Positions 46,955-56,766 of a stretch of DNA of 64,000 nt are shown piece after piece. How positions within the stretch are numbered: the stretch's first letter is position 1; every line of letters starts with the position of its first letter. This DNA comes from Flavobacterium foetidum (GTDB lineage: Bacteria; Bacteroidota; Bacteroidia; Flavobacteriales; Flavobacteriaceae): NCBI RefSeq assembly GCF_004634245.1, contig NZ_SJTF01000015.1:1-64000 (forward strand), read 5' to 3'. Under the pieces are notes generated by a model. That model was not told the origin of the DNA and searched no databases. It saw only the letters and a program-made list of their open reading frames with translations. The position numbers and the translations under genes were made by a program.

Positions 46955-47966
46955 TTTTTCCTATACTAAAGTTTCAACTCTAGCAGATGCCATACATGAA
47001 ATTGATGGCGATATCAGAAATAAGATTGTGGCTGGCGGAACGAATATCAACGATCTTTTAAGATATTTTATCACAAAAGCTGATAAATTGGTTGATATAA
47101 ATCCGGTTAGTGAATATAACTCGATTGTCCGGCTCGAGAATGGAGGCATTCGACTTGGAGCCCTTCACACAAATGCGGACACTGCTTACGACCCGATTGT
47201 TGAAGAACGCTATCCTCTGCTCTCAAAAGCAATCCTAGCAGGAGCTTCTGCCCAAATAAGGAATATGGCGACCAATGGCGGAAACTTGATGCAGCGCACC
47301 CGTTGTTATTACTTTTATGACATCCATACGCCCTGCAATAAACGTGATCTGGGTTCGGGATGTTCTGCTATTAACGGATACAACAGGATACACGCAGTGG
47401 TGGGACAAAGCGAAAACTGTATTGCTGTTTTCCCTTCAGACATGTGCGTGGCCTTGGCGGCGTTGCAAGCAACAGTTAATATTAGCGGTCCGAATGGTGA
47501 AAGAACATTGCCTTTTGCTGATTTTCACAGACTTCCTGGTGATACTCCCAATATAGATAATAATTTGATTCACGGAGAGATTATTACCAGCATTGATCTT
47601 CCAGAAAAAGGATTTGAGAAAAATTATTCGTACCTGAAGCTAAGAGATAGAAGTTCGTACGCCTTTGCATTGGTATCTGTCGCTACAGGATTGGATATCC
47701 AAAATAATGTTGTCAAAGAAGCGAGAATAGCTCTTGGCGGTGTAGCACATAAACCTTGGAGGGTTCTAGAAGCCGAAGATTTCTTAATAGGAAAGGAGCC
47801 TGTTCGCGAAAATTTTGCTAAAGCTGCAGATCTCATTTTAAAAGGAGCTCAAGGTTATGAGCATAATTCTTTTAAGATTGAATTGGCCAAGAGGGCTGTG
47901 ATTAGAAATTGTATGATGGCGCTAAATCCAGAAGTACAGCGTCCTGGTGCCAAACCATCCGTGTAA
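46947..47966 (+). CDS. paoB: Aldehyde oxidoreductase FAD-binding subunit
   Basis: A 339-residue FAD subunit. The FAD loop IVAGGTNINDLLR lies at about residues 25-38 and RNMATNGGNLMQRTRC at about 109-124. The insert that follows has the Cys pattern RCYYFYDIHTPCNKRDLGSGC with a later ENC and DMC, equivalent to the extra [4Fe-4S] site described for E. coli PaoB and distinguishing it from ordinary xanthine dehydrogenase FAD subunits. The C-terminal CO_deh_flav_C domain is at about 215-330. It passes electrons from the molybdenum subunit to the acceptor. The stop is 18 bases from the next subunit. Confidence 0.92.
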   Translation: MNNFSYTKVSTLADAIHEIDGDIRNKIVAGGTNINDLLRYFITKADKLVDINPVSEYNSIVRLENGGIRLGALHTNADTAYDPIVEERYPLLSKAILAGASAQIRNMATNGGNLMQRTRCYYFYDIHTPCNKRDLGSGCSAINGYNRIHAVVGQSENCIAVFPSDMCVALAALQATVNISGPNGERTLPFADFHRLPGDTPNIDNNLIHGEIITSIDLPEKGFEKNYSYLKLRDRSSYAFALVSVATGLDIQNNVVKEARIALGGVAHKPWRVLEAEDFLIGKEPVRENFAKAADLILKGAQGYEHNSFKIELAKRAVIRNCMMALNPEVQRPGAKPSV

Positions 47967-47984
47967 TCGATAAAGTAGTAGGAT

Positions 47985-50222
47985 ATGACAAGAAAACCAA
48001 TGATAGGACAATCGATAAGCCGTTTAGAAGGGCCGTTGAAAGTTACAGGAGAAGCAAAATATGCGGGCGAATACAACGCTGAAAATTTAGTATACGGTTA
48101 CGTGGTAAACAGCAGTATCACCAAAGGAAGCATTTCGGCAATCGATACTGATGATGCCAAAAAGATGAATGGAGTTATTGAAATTTTCACGCACGAAAAC
48201 AGACCGCCCACAGCTTGGTTTGATATTCAATATGCTGATATGGATGCACCTCCCGGAACTGTTTTTAAGCCCTTAAAAGACAATATAATAAAATACAACG
48301 GTCAGCCAATTGCTTTGGTTGTGGCTGAGACATTTGAAATGGCCCGTTATGCAGCCATGAAAATCAAAGTGGCTTACATAGATGAAGAATTCGAAACCGA
48401 TTTTAAGGCGAAACTTCATAACGAACGTAATCCTAAAAAAGGTCTGGCTTCGATGTTAAAACCTCCTCCACCAAAACCGAAGGGTGATTTTGAAGAGGCT
48501 TATCGCAATTCGTATGTACAGAGTTCGGGTACATTCAAGCACGGAACAGAACACCATAATCCGATGGAAATGTTTGCTTCTACTGTAATTTATCAAGGAA
48601 AGGGCAAGCTGAAAATTTATGACAAAACGCAAGGAACTATCAATTCGCAGCTATATGTGGCGAATGTGTTTGGTTTAAAAATGAAAAATGTTCAGGTTAT
48701 TTCGCCTTTTGTAGGAGGTGCATTTGGATCTGGCCTTAGACCGCAGTACCAGCTTTTTATGGCGGTCATGGCGTCACTTGCCTTAAAACGGAATGTGAGG
48801 GTAACGCTCGATCGCACGCAGATGTTTACTTTTGGGCATAGACCGCCTACAATTCAGTATACCAGATTTGGAGCAGATCAAAACGGAAAAGTAAATGCGC
48901 TTTATCATAAAGCATCTGCTGAGACCTCGCAGTTTGAAGACTATGTTGAAATGGTTGTAAACTGGTCAAATATGCTCTATCCTGCTGAGAATACATTAAT
49001 GGAGAGCAAACTGGTACCGCTAGATGTTTATTCTCCATTGGATATGCGTGCACCGGGAGGCAGTACAGGAATTCATGCTATTGAAATTACGATGGATGAA
49101 CTTGCTTTTAAACTGAATATAGATCCGTTGGAACTGCGTCTCATCAATTATTCAAATGTTGATAAAAGTTCAGATAAGGAATATTCGAGCAAAGAACTTA
49201 GGGAATGTTATCTGCAAGGAGCAGAAAAATTTGGATGGTCAAAAAGAAATCCGAAACCGAGAAGCATGAAACGTGGCAATAAGCTTATTGGCTACGGAAT
49301 GGCAACCGGAATCTGGGATGCAAATAGATTATTAGCACGAGTTGAGGCGAGAATGACAAGCGACGGGAAAGTCGAATTAAAAAGTGCTGTTACAGACATC
49401 GGTACAGGAACATTTACGGTCTTGAGCCAGATTGCCTCAGACGAACTCGGAATGAACTTAGAAAACGTTACATTTTCATATGCAGACAGCAGCATGCCTT
49501 TTGCACCAATCCAAGGAGGGTCTTTTACTACCGCTACTGTTGGGGCTGCTGTAAAAACGGCGTGCCAGGCATTAAACAAAAAAATATTTAAAAAAGCGGC
49601 ATCGCTCAAAGAGTCATTTTTAAGCTTTGCCCAATTCGAAGATATCATTTTTAGAAATGGATTTTTAATTTTAAAAAGTGATCCAGAATCTAGAATCAGC
49701 GTTGTGGATATTTTTAAACAATTATCGATAAAAGAAATAAAAACTACCAATACGGCAATGCCCAATCCGCTTACTAGCGGAAAAAAAGCGAAGGCAGCAC
49801 ACAGCGCAGTTTTTGTGGAGGTCGAGGTCGATGAAGAGCTTGGCGTTATCGAGGTCACAAGAGCCGTAACCAGTGTGGCGGCCGGAAAGATCATTAATCC
49901 AAAAACGGCCGAAAGCCAGATTTTGGGAGGCATGGTTTGGGGAATCAGTAAGGCGCTTCACGAAGAGACCATAACCGATCATCAATTTGGCAAATATATG
50001 AATCCAAATCTGGCCGAATACCATATACCCGTTCATGCCGATATCCATGATCTTAGTGTAATCTTTGTAGAAGAACAGGACCAATTTGTAAATGACCTTG
50101 GTATAAAGGGAGTAGGCGAAATAGGTATTGTAGGAATGCCTCCTGCTATTGCAAATGCAGTGTTCCATGCGACAGGAAAGAGAATAAATGATTTGCCCAT
50201 TCATTTTGAAAGGTTATTATAA
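47985..50222 (+). CDS. paoC: Aldehyde oxidoreductase molybdopterin-binding subunit
   Basis: A 745-residue catalytic subunit (E. coli PaoC is about 730). It begins with GQSISRLEGPLKVTGEAKYAGEY, the usual substrate-channel domain, then the molybdenum-site signatures VGGAFGSGLR (about 244-253), APGGSTG (about 352-358), TDIGTGT and GSFTTATVGA, and the base glutamate in GVGEIGIVG near the end. It should oxidise aldehydes to acids using a molybdopterin-cytosine-dinucleotide cofactor. The XdhC-like chaperone (PaoD) that normally accompanies the set is not in this window. The substrate cannot be told from sequence. Confidence 0.92.
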   Translation: MTRKPMIGQSISRLEGPLKVTGEAKYAGEYNAENLVYGYVVNSSITKGSISAIDTDDAKKMNGVIEIFTHENRPPTAWFDIQYADMDAPPGTVFKPLKDNIIKYNGQPIALVVAETFEMARYAAMKIKVAYIDEEFETDFKAKLHNERNPKKGLASMLKPPPPKPKGDFEEAYRNSYVQSSGTFKHGTEHHNPMEMFASTVIYQGKGKLKIYDKTQGTINSQLYVANVFGLKMKNVQVISPFVGGAFGSGLRPQYQLFMAVMASLALKRNVRVTLDRTQMFTFGHRPPTIQYTRFGADQNGKVNALYHKASAETSQFEDYVEMVVNWSNMLYPAENTLMESKLVPLDVYSPLDMRAPGGSTGIHAIEITMDELAFKLNIDPLELRLINYSNVDKSSDKEYSSKELRECYLQGAEKFGWSKRNPKPRSMKRGNKLIGYGMATGIWDANRLLARVEARMTSDGKVELKSAVTDIGTGTFTVLSQIASDELGMNLENVTFSYADSSMPFAPIQGGSFTTATVGAAVKTACQALNKKIFKKAASLKESFLSFAQFEDIIFRNGFLILKSDPESRISVVDIFKQLSIKEIKTTNTAMPNPLTSGKKAKAAHSAVFVEVEVDEELGVIEVTRAVTSVAAGKIINPKTAESQILGGMVWGISKALHEETITDHQFGKYMNPNLAEYHIPVHADIHDLSVIFVEEQDQFVNDLGIKGVGEIGIVGMPPAIANAVFHATGKRINDLPIHFERLL

Positions 50223-50447
50223 AACCGCAGAATAAGATTTTATTTTTGCCAGCCACGGTTTAATAGATAATTTTCAGTTCTTAATAATCAAGTTTAAGAT
50301 GTAATTAGAAGCGTTCCATTATTATTGTTTCATATTAAACAACTTTGTTTCATTTTAAAATTTGAAACCATATTGAAGTGATTAAAAAATAACTTCAACA
50401 GACAATACTTTAATTTTAAGATAAATAATAATCTTAAAATTACAGAT

Positions 50448-52061
50448 ATGAAAAAAAATGTACTAACAGTAGTATTGTCTGGCTTAGCCCTATTGACATT
50501 TTTCGATAGTGGAGCACAAACTAAAAAGAAACCCAACATTATTATGGTCATATCAGATGACACAGGCTGGGGTGATTTGGGAGTTTACGGAGGAGGAGTC
50601 GGACGAGGAATGCCGACACCAAATCTTGATAAAATGGCTAAAGAAGGTATGCAGTTCTGGTCATTTTACGGACAACCAAGTTGTACGCCTGGAAGGGCCG
50701 CAATGTTAACTGGCCGTATTCCAAATCGTAGCGGTATGACAACTGTTGCTTTTCAAGGACAAGGTGGTGGGTTGCCAAAAGAAGAATGGACTTTGGCTTC
50801 TGTGCTAAAAAAAGCCAACTATAAAACTTACTTTTCAGGCAAGTGGCACCTTGGCGAAGCTGACTATGCCATGCCTATAGCACACGGTTTTGACAAAATG
50901 CAGAATGTGGTCCTTTATCACTTAAATGCATATACCTATGCTTTTGAATCGTGGAATCCCGAGATGTCTCCAGAGATGTTGGCACTCTTCAAGAAAGTAA
51001 CAATTGGCGTACTTGAAGGAGAGGCAGGCGGAAAAGCTCGCGAAGTAAGTAAAGTTACCGAGGAGAACATAGCTGAGCTCGACATGATGATGGTCGAAAA
51101 CAACTTGAAACAGTTAGATGAATATGCTAAAAGCAAAGATCCATTTTTTATGTGCATCAACTTTGCAAAAAATCACCAGCCAAACCTTCCTTCCAAACAA
51201 TTTGTGGGCAAATCTCCAGGTAAAAGCAAGTATTCTGATGCTGTGGTAGAAATGGATTACAATGTAGGACGCATTATGGATAAGATTCGTTCGCTAGGTA
51301 TTGCCGAAAATACTATAGTCATCTATACAGTAGACAACGGGGCTTGGCAGGATGTACATCCTGATTCTGGTTATACTCCTTTCAGAGGAACTAAGGGAAC
51401 AGATAGAGAAGGAGGTAGCCGCGTGCCAGCACTTGCTTGGTGGCCAGGACAAATTGAAGCTGGAAGCCAAAGCCACGATATTGTAGGCGGACTTGATCTG
51501 ATGGCAACATTTGCCAGTCTTGCAGGCGTGGAACTTCCTAAAAAAGATAGGGCAGGCGTTGATATGGTTTTCGACAGCTATGATATGTCTAATGTTCTGT
51601 TTAAAAAAGGTACTTCGATTCGTGACAGATGGTTTTATTTTACAGAAGCTGAATTGTCTCCCGGTGCAGTTCGTATAGGAAAATTTAAAGCTGTATTTAA
51701 TACTCGAGGAGATAATGGGGCTATTGCGGGAAGCGACGCACCTGGTCAGCAGTTGGGTTGGAGAGGAGACGAGACTTATGTAGCTACAGTTCCAGCGATT
51801 TACAATATTTGGCAGGATCCGCAAGAACGCTACGATCTATTTATGAACAGCTGGACAGAAAAAACTTGGACGGCTATAATTTTTAATGAAGCTATTGCGG
51901 ATTTGATGAAAACTTATGCTAAAATACCGCCGAGAGCACCTCAGAGTGAAACTTTTACAGGAGAGATGCAGATAGAGCGCTATAGAACTATGGAGCAGGT
52001 GAAAAAGATGCTGAACGAAAAGAAAACAGCGCTTCCTCCCTTGAGCGTGGACTCTAAATAG
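50448..52061 (+). CDS. Type I sulfatase (arylsulfatase-like)
   Basis: A 537-residue secreted sulfatase (signal peptide 1-23, ending SGAQ). The formylglycine motif C-x-P-x-R occurs as SCTPGRAAMLTGR with Cys 79 as the residue to be converted, and metal ligands are seen in NIIMVISDDTGWGDLG (Asp pair), TYFSGKWHLGE and VIYTVDNGAW. These complete the S1 active site. It needs a formylglycine-generating enzyme, not present here. It may desulfate a glycan or a small aryl sulfate; the C-terminal region (ARWFYFTEAELSPGAVRIGK-like text) is that of the arylsulfatase A/atsA branch. It follows paoC by 225 bases and has its own terminator. Confidence 0.9.
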   Translation: MKKNVLTVVLSGLALLTFFDSGAQTKKKPNIIMVISDDTGWGDLGVYGGGVGRGMPTPNLDKMAKEGMQFWSFYGQPSCTPGRAAMLTGRIPNRSGMTTVAFQGQGGGLPKEEWTLASVLKKANYKTYFSGKWHLGEADYAMPIAHGFDKMQNVVLYHLNAYTYAFESWNPEMSPEMLALFKKVTIGVLEGEAGGKAREVSKVTEENIAELDMMMVENNLKQLDEYAKSKDPFFMCINFAKNHQPNLPSKQFVGKSPGKSKYSDAVVEMDYNVGRIMDKIRSLGIAENTIVIYTVDNGAWQDVHPDSGYTPFRGTKGTDREGGSRVPALAWWPGQIEAGSQSHDIVGGLDLMATFASLAGVELPKKDRAGVDMVFDSYDMSNVLFKKGTSIRDRWFYFTEAELSPGAVRIGKFKAVFNTRGDNGAIAGSDAPGQQLGWRGDETYVATVPAIYNIWQDPQERYDLFMNSWTEKTWTAIIFNEAIADLMKTYAKIPPRAPQSETFTGEMQIERYRTMEQVKKMLNEKKTALPPLSVDSK

Positions 52062-52424
52062 TAGTACTGCCGGGCATTTGCCCGGCTTTTACTTTTAAGG
52101 ATAAAGAAGATTAATCAATTTTTGCCTCAACTCAACGGCAAAATTCGCCTTCTATTACATTCCGAAAAAGTTATCGTTTCTGAGCAAAAATTCATAACGA
52201 AGCCACAAGTACAAACCATATACTTGAATCAATAGTAACTTAAAGTTGTTGATTGTTAAATACTTGTGTCTAAAAATTAATAAATTTTAAATATTTTTTT
52301 TGTAGCTTTAAACTGTATAAACATGCAATACTGTTTACTTTTTAGTAGAATATCTAAGGAATCGGCAACATCTTTAGTCCGATTTTAAAACTTGAACATT
52401 TATAACCACTAATAAATTGCTATC
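52062..52424. other. Intergenic region before the DUF1254 pair
   Basis: Holds the sulfatase terminator and about 330 bases of AT-rich DNA without an ORF. No clear TAnnTTTG element was found. Confidence 0.4.
52069..52090 (+). terminator. Terminator after the sulfatase gene
   Basis: GCCGGGCA (52069-52076) and TGCCCGGC (52079-52086), loop TT, followed by TTTT; the most GC-rich hairpin in the window, 8 bases after the stop. Confidence 0.88.
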
Positions 52425-53876
52425 ATGAAAAACAAGTTTATTCTTTTACTATTAATGGTGCTTACAGCAGCCTGCACTAAAAAAACCACAACAAACGAGA
52501 CGGCAAAGACAAATTTAGGTGATACAGCATATACCGAATTTAAGCCCGCAAATATTCAGGAACAGATTCTATATCAGCGCGGAATAGAATCTGCTATTTG
52601 GGGGATGCCGGCAGTAAACTTCCAGCTGATGGTTGATGCTTTTTCTAAAATCAATGGAAAAGACAATCAAGTCGTAATCTGGCCAAAATTGTTAGACTGG
52701 ACAAATCAGACTTTGACTCCAAATCCGGACGTGATTTATTTAATGCCCTTTTTCAATACAGAAAAAGTAGGACCGGTTGTGCTCGAAATTCCACCTGCAG
52801 AGGGTGGCGTTTTTAATGGAAGTATTATGACCTATTGGCAGAATTCTCTTGAAGATGTTGGTCCAGGAGGAGTGGATAAAGGCAAGGGAGGGAAATATCT
52901 ATTTCTTCCTCCAGGCTACGATAGGACTAAAATCCCGTCAGGCTACATTCCGTTACAGTCAGATACTTATAGAGGTTATGCGCTGCTGAGATCCGTTTTG
53001 AAGAGTGGCAGTCCTGAGGATGTAGCCGCGGCCGTTGAGTATTCCAAACGCATAAAGGTTTATCCATTAAGTGAGGCTTCAAAAAATCCAACAACGGTTT
53101 TTGTCGACGCCAGCGAGAAGGTCTTTGATTCCGCTATTCCATATGACATCAGTTTTTACGAATCGTTAAATAAGATTGTACAGTCTGAACCGTGGCTCAA
53201 GAGAGACAGAGCCTATATTGATATTCTCAAAACGATTGGTATTCAAAGAGGAAAAGCCTTTAATCCCGATACTCGAACTAAAGAGATTCTCACAGCATCA
53301 GTGAAAGCCGCAAGAGAATGGCTCAATGTAAATTATGAAGCAATGCCTCCTTTTTATAAAGGTACGCATTGGGTTTTTCCTGCTACAAAAGACTTTGCCG
53401 ATAATATTAAAAATAACTACGATGTTGCTGAATCCTATCCGGTAGACAATAGAGGATTAATATATATGATTATTTTCTTCAGTGCTAAACATATTGGAGA
53501 ATCTCAATATTACTTAATACAAATTGTGGATAAAGAGGGAAATGTTTTAGATGGAAAAAGTTCGTATAAACTCCACGTACCCGCCAATGTGCCGGTAAAA
53601 CAATATTGGTCAATGACGGTTTACGATCGCGAAACCCATACTTTCATTAAAAATGCTAAACGTGTAGGCCGCTCTTCACAGAGTCCTGGACTTAAAACCA
53701 ACAGCGACGGCTCTGTAGATCTTTATTTTAGTCCAGAAGCACCTGAGTCCGGCGAATCGAATTGGGTTCCAACGGATCCTAAAGGTAAATTTGAAATTTT
53801 GGCGCGTTTTTACGGTCCGACTCCAAAGCTATATGATCAGAGCTGGAAACTAAATGATGTAGAAAAAATCAAATAA
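52425..53876 (+). CDS. DUF1254/DUF1214 domain lipoprotein
   Basis: A 483-residue lipoprotein (lipobox VLTAAC, Cys 17). DUF1254 spans about residues 50-190 (GIESAIWGMPAVNFQLM, LTPNPDVIYLMPFFNTE, GPVVLEIPPAEGGVFNGSIMTYWQN) and DUF1214 about 350-465 (SYKLHVPANVPVKQYWSMTVYDRETHTF, SDGSVDLYFSPEAPE, NWVPTD). No enzymatic activity is established for this family; the beta-sandwich pair is secreted in many soil bacteria. It is a paralogue of the next gene, 27 bases away, so the two were probably duplicated and share a transcript. Confidence 0.85.
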   Translation: MKNKFILLLLMVLTAACTKKTTTNETAKTNLGDTAYTEFKPANIQEQILYQRGIESAIWGMPAVNFQLMVDAFSKINGKDNQVVIWPKLLDWTNQTLTPNPDVIYLMPFFNTEKVGPVVLEIPPAEGGVFNGSIMTYWQNSLEDVGPGGVDKGKGGKYLFLPPGYDRTKIPSGYIPLQSDTYRGYALLRSVLKSGSPEDVAAAVEYSKRIKVYPLSEASKNPTTVFVDASEKVFDSAIPYDISFYESLNKIVQSEPWLKRDRAYIDILKTIGIQRGKAFNPDTRTKEILTASVKAAREWLNVNYEAMPPFYKGTHWVFPATKDFADNIKNNYDVAESYPVDNRGLIYMIIFFSAKHIGESQYYLIQIVDKEGNVLDGKSSYKLHVPANVPVKQYWSMTVYDRETHTFIKNAKRVGRSSQSPGLKTNSDGSVDLYFSPEAPESGESNWVPTDPKGKFEILARFYGPTPKLYDQSWKLNDVEKIK

Positions 53877-53903
53877 TTAAGGGTAATTATTAAAATTTTA
53901 AAG

Positions 53904-55397
53904 ATGAAAAGTAAATTTATTTTGATGATTGCAATTCTAGTATTCACAGCCTGCAATCAGAATAAAAGTAATGATAATGAAGCATTATCTTCCACAAAAA
54001 CTGATTCTAATACCGTAGGCAAATTTTCGGATTCACTGTCGCCTGGGCCAGATGTAAATATGAAGATTACCGAAGCTTACGCGCGGCAAGTCGCGAGAGA
54101 TGCTTACTTCTGGGCATGGCCGATGGAAAATATTTACAACAGACGCCTTGCGTTCAAGCAGTCGCCAAAAGTAGGGCTTATGAATGGCGTACTGCCATTT
54201 GCGCCATTAAACTCGTTGGCAATGCTGCATGATTATATCAAACCTGAACAGCGCTGGGTTGCCTGTCCGAATCAGGATGTAGTTTATGGAGCCGCCATTG
54301 CCGCTCTTGATGAAACCCCTGTTGTAATTCAGGTTCCAGATTTTGGTGATCGTTTCTGGGTATATCAGGTGGTGGATTTACGTACAGATGCTTTTGCACA
54401 AATCGGGAAGATGTACGGTACAAAGCCAGGGTTTTATATGCTGGCGGGCCCTAACTGGAAAGGGACAGTGCCTAAAGGAATCACTAAAGTATTTTACAGC
54501 AAAACAGGTACCGCCTTTGTTGTACCGCGAGTTTTTCAGGATGATACGCCCTCAGATAAAAATGCAGTCCAAGAAATAATTAAGTCTATTGATGTCTATG
54601 CTTTGGATAAATTTGACGGAAAAATGAAAAAGCAGGACTGGAGTAAACTCCCGTCTTTAGGTTCGCCGACAAAAGATGGCGGATCTGAAGAAACAAAATG
54701 GGTTTTCCCCGATACCTTTTTTGACCAGCTTCCTGTGGTATTAAAAGATGCTCCTCCATTGCGTGGTGAAGAGTCACGTTATGCTCAGGTGCTTGCTGTC
54801 ATTGAAGCCGCAAAAAAAGATCCGTCGCTAAAAAAAGCAATGATTGAGGAAGCCCATAAAGCAGACAAAGAACTGGTTGACCCACTGCTGCAATTCCGCA
54901 ATTGGGGAATAACTCTTCCTGGCAATTGGACCACTGCCGATAATTGTGCGGCTTTCGGAACGGATTATTTCACTCGTACTGCCATGGCAAAATCAAATAT
55001 ACTGGTAAATGCAGGTCTGGAGACCAAATACTTTTATCAGGATCTGGATGCAAAAGGAGATAGACTGAATGGTTCTAAACAGTATACCTTGACATTTGCA
55101 AAAGGCAAACTCCCGCCTGTAGACGGCTTCTGGTCTCTTACACTTTATGACAAGCATCACTTTTTCTATCCCAATGCCATAAAACGTTATTCGGTGGGAA
55201 CCAAAAACCGGGATTTAAAGTACAATGCTGATGGTTCTCTTACGTTATACGTGCAGCATGCAGCGCCTGAAGGAGATAAAAAAGCCAATTGGCTGCCGAG
55301 TCCTGCCGAAGATTTCTGTTTATATTTTAGATGCTACGGCCCACAGCAGGCAGTTATTAAAAACCAATGGACGCCTCCATCTGTGGTAAAAATTTAA
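53904..55397 (+). CDS. DUF1254/DUF1214 domain lipoprotein, second paralogue
   Basis: A 497-residue lipoprotein (lipobox LVFTAC). DUF1254 spans about 55-200 (ARQVARDAYFWAWPMENIYN, CPNQDVVYGAAIAALDETPVVIQVPDFGDRFWVYQVVD) and DUF1214 about 355-480 (YTLTFAKGKLPPVDGFWSLTLYDKHHFF, NADGSLTLYVQHAAPEGDKKANWLPSPAEDFCLYFRCYG). The conserved family residues in both domains are present. The pair of paralogues differs strongly in the middle region. They may form a heteromeric binding or enzyme complex at the envelope; this is inference from their adjacency. The gene ends at 55397 and is followed by a hairpin at 55519. Confidence 0.85.
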   Translation: MKSKFILMIAILVFTACNQNKSNDNEALSSTKTDSNTVGKFSDSLSPGPDVNMKITEAYARQVARDAYFWAWPMENIYNRRLAFKQSPKVGLMNGVLPFAPLNSLAMLHDYIKPEQRWVACPNQDVVYGAAIAALDETPVVIQVPDFGDRFWVYQVVDLRTDAFAQIGKMYGTKPGFYMLAGPNWKGTVPKGITKVFYSKTGTAFVVPRVFQDDTPSDKNAVQEIIKSIDVYALDKFDGKMKKQDWSKLPSLGSPTKDGGSEETKWVFPDTFFDQLPVVLKDAPPLRGEESRYAQVLAVIEAAKKDPSLKKAMIEEAHKADKELVDPLLQFRNWGITLPGNWTTADNCAAFGTDYFTRTAMAKSNILVNAGLETKYFYQDLDAKGDRLNGSKQYTLTFAKGKLPPVDGFWSLTLYDKHHFFYPNAIKRYSVGTKNRDLKYNADGSLTLYVQHAAPEGDKKANWLPSPAEDFCLYFRCYGPQQAVIKNQWTPPSVVKI

Positions 55398-55518
55398 TGT
55401 CTGCCATTGAAATTACGAAGAGGTAGGAGAGAAGAATGAGAAGTTTGATCGTGAAACCACACATTATATAAATGAAAAAAAAGTAATTCAAGTTATCGAA
55501 TTGTAGAAAAAATAAAAC

Positions 55519-55550
55519 AATGGCGTCAATTGTCTTCAATTGGCGCCATT
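55519..55550 (+). terminator. Hairpin terminator candidate
   Basis: AATGGCGTCAATTG (55519-55532) pairs with CAATTGGCGCCATT (55537-55550), one wobble, loop TCTT. The trailing T run is short (TTTGG), so termination may be weak. Confidence 0.6.
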
Positions 55551-55635
55551 TGGTTGTACAAGGATTTCCTGCTGGCGATTGCTGTAAAAATCAACTTTAT
55601 TTCCAAATAAATTTTAATAAAATGTTCTCATATAA

Positions 55636-55825
55636 CCCGTTGGGTGTAATTAAAAAATAAAAGCATTTTAACACATAGAAGCATAGTTTTTTGTGCCGAA
55701 AAAGAAAATGGAAGAAACAAGTTTCCACACATAGCTAAACTATGTGCATTTAGACTAGTGAAACGCCTTTTTTAAGTTTAGTTAACTATGTTTCTATGTG
55801 TTGAAAATAATTTCACCCAACGAGT
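55636..55825. repeat. MITE-like element, family B, copy 2
   Basis: A 190-bp near-copy of 16605-16796. It starts CCCGTTGGGTGTAATTA and ends TAATTTCACCCAACGAG; the ends are inverted repeats of about 15 bp. TCATAT occurs at both outer flanks, consistent with a target-site duplication. No ORF. Confidence 0.88.
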
Positions 55826-55891
55826 TCATATAATTAATTGCAATAAAGAGAATACAATGTTTGATTTTGATTTAAAGATGATATTGGAGTC

Positions 55892-56608
55892 CTAGTATGT
55901 ATTTCTTGTTTTTGCTTTTAAAATAAAGAGACTTCCTATAATAAGCAGTACAAGTCCAAAACCGAGGAAGCCAATATTCCACGATTCGGGTTGAGAACTT
56001 ATTTCCCTGACATAATGCAGTTTTAAAATGTGATGGTTAATCAATCCTTCTATAAGATTAAAAATACCCCAACCCGCAAGCAGGCCTCCAAAAAGTAGAC
56101 CTCCTTTGGTTGTAATGTTCATAAAGTGCTGGATTTTCCAAAGGAGATAAATACCGAGGACCACCGTAAGGAACGTGAAGAGATGAAAAATGCCATCCCA
56201 GAACATATTGACACTTTTGTTTAGTACCGAATTAAGAGGAGTAGTGTGGGAGAGCATTCCGTGCCATTGTAATATCTGATGAAATATAATGCCATCTGCA
56301 AAACCTCCGAGCCCGATGCCTAAAATTAGTGCAGTACAGATCATCGGTGCAGGTGAAGCCTGAGCAGAATTGTAATTGGCAATATTGCGGTATTTTAAAA
56401 CACAGTAAGTTAAAAACAATAATAAGGCGGTGAGTATAATAAAAGCTGAAAAGATTAAAAAAGTATGATCGTAATAGCTTTTAATCACCGCTTCTTGCAA
56501 ATTTTTATTGCAGTTAATACAGCTGTAACTACTCGTTGTGAAAAATAAGAATATTATGAGGAGTATTGTATTGAGATGAATTTGGATAATGGAATAAATT
56601 GTTTTCAT
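55892..56608 (-). CDS. DUF2243 multi-pass membrane protein
   Basis: A 238-residue integral membrane protein. Hydrophobic segments are near residues 10-29, 51-71, 90-113, 135-157, 170-190 and 212-231. The motif LGIGLGGFADGIIFHQILQWHGML and the later NLIEGLINHHILKLHYV are the DUF2243 signatures, with conserved His and Asp/Glu residues in the membrane. The N-terminus adds SCINCNKNLQ, a Cys-x-x-Cys pair in the region after the first helix, which is unusual. Function unknown; members often occur in stress or metal clusters. Divergent from the small gene at 56767. Confidence 0.8.
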   Translation of the reverse strand: MKTIYSIIQIHLNTILLIIFLFFTTSSYSCINCNKNLQEAVIKSYYDHTFLIFSAFIILTALLLFLTYCVLKYRNIANYNSAQASPAPMICTALILGIGLGGFADGIIFHQILQWHGMLSHTTPLNSVLNKSVNMFWDGIFHLFTFLTVVLGIYLLWKIQHFMNITTKGGLLFGGLLAGWGIFNLIEGLINHHILKLHYVREISSQPESWNIGFLGFGLVLLIIGSLFILKAKTRNTY

Positions 56609-56766
56609 AGCGGAATAATTTAAATTTTTGATTCATAAAAAATAACCGAATCTTTAGTATAATATCTGAATATCAATGGGATATTGTAAAAATGAATTTT
56701 AATTCTGTAAATAGGCCATACTGTAATGGGCTACTTTGCATCATATTAATTTAAAAAACTAAGATT

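Larger units (their letters stand above)
55398..55891. other. Intergenic region between convergent genes
   Basis: About 490 bases containing a hairpin (55519-55550) and the second family B element. No ORF was supported. Confidence 0.6.

Noticed and set aside
49292..49933. 213-codon minus-strand frame inside paoC
   Set aside because: It is a shadow of the conserved molybdopterin subunit; its residues follow the codon pattern of the real gene and match nothing.
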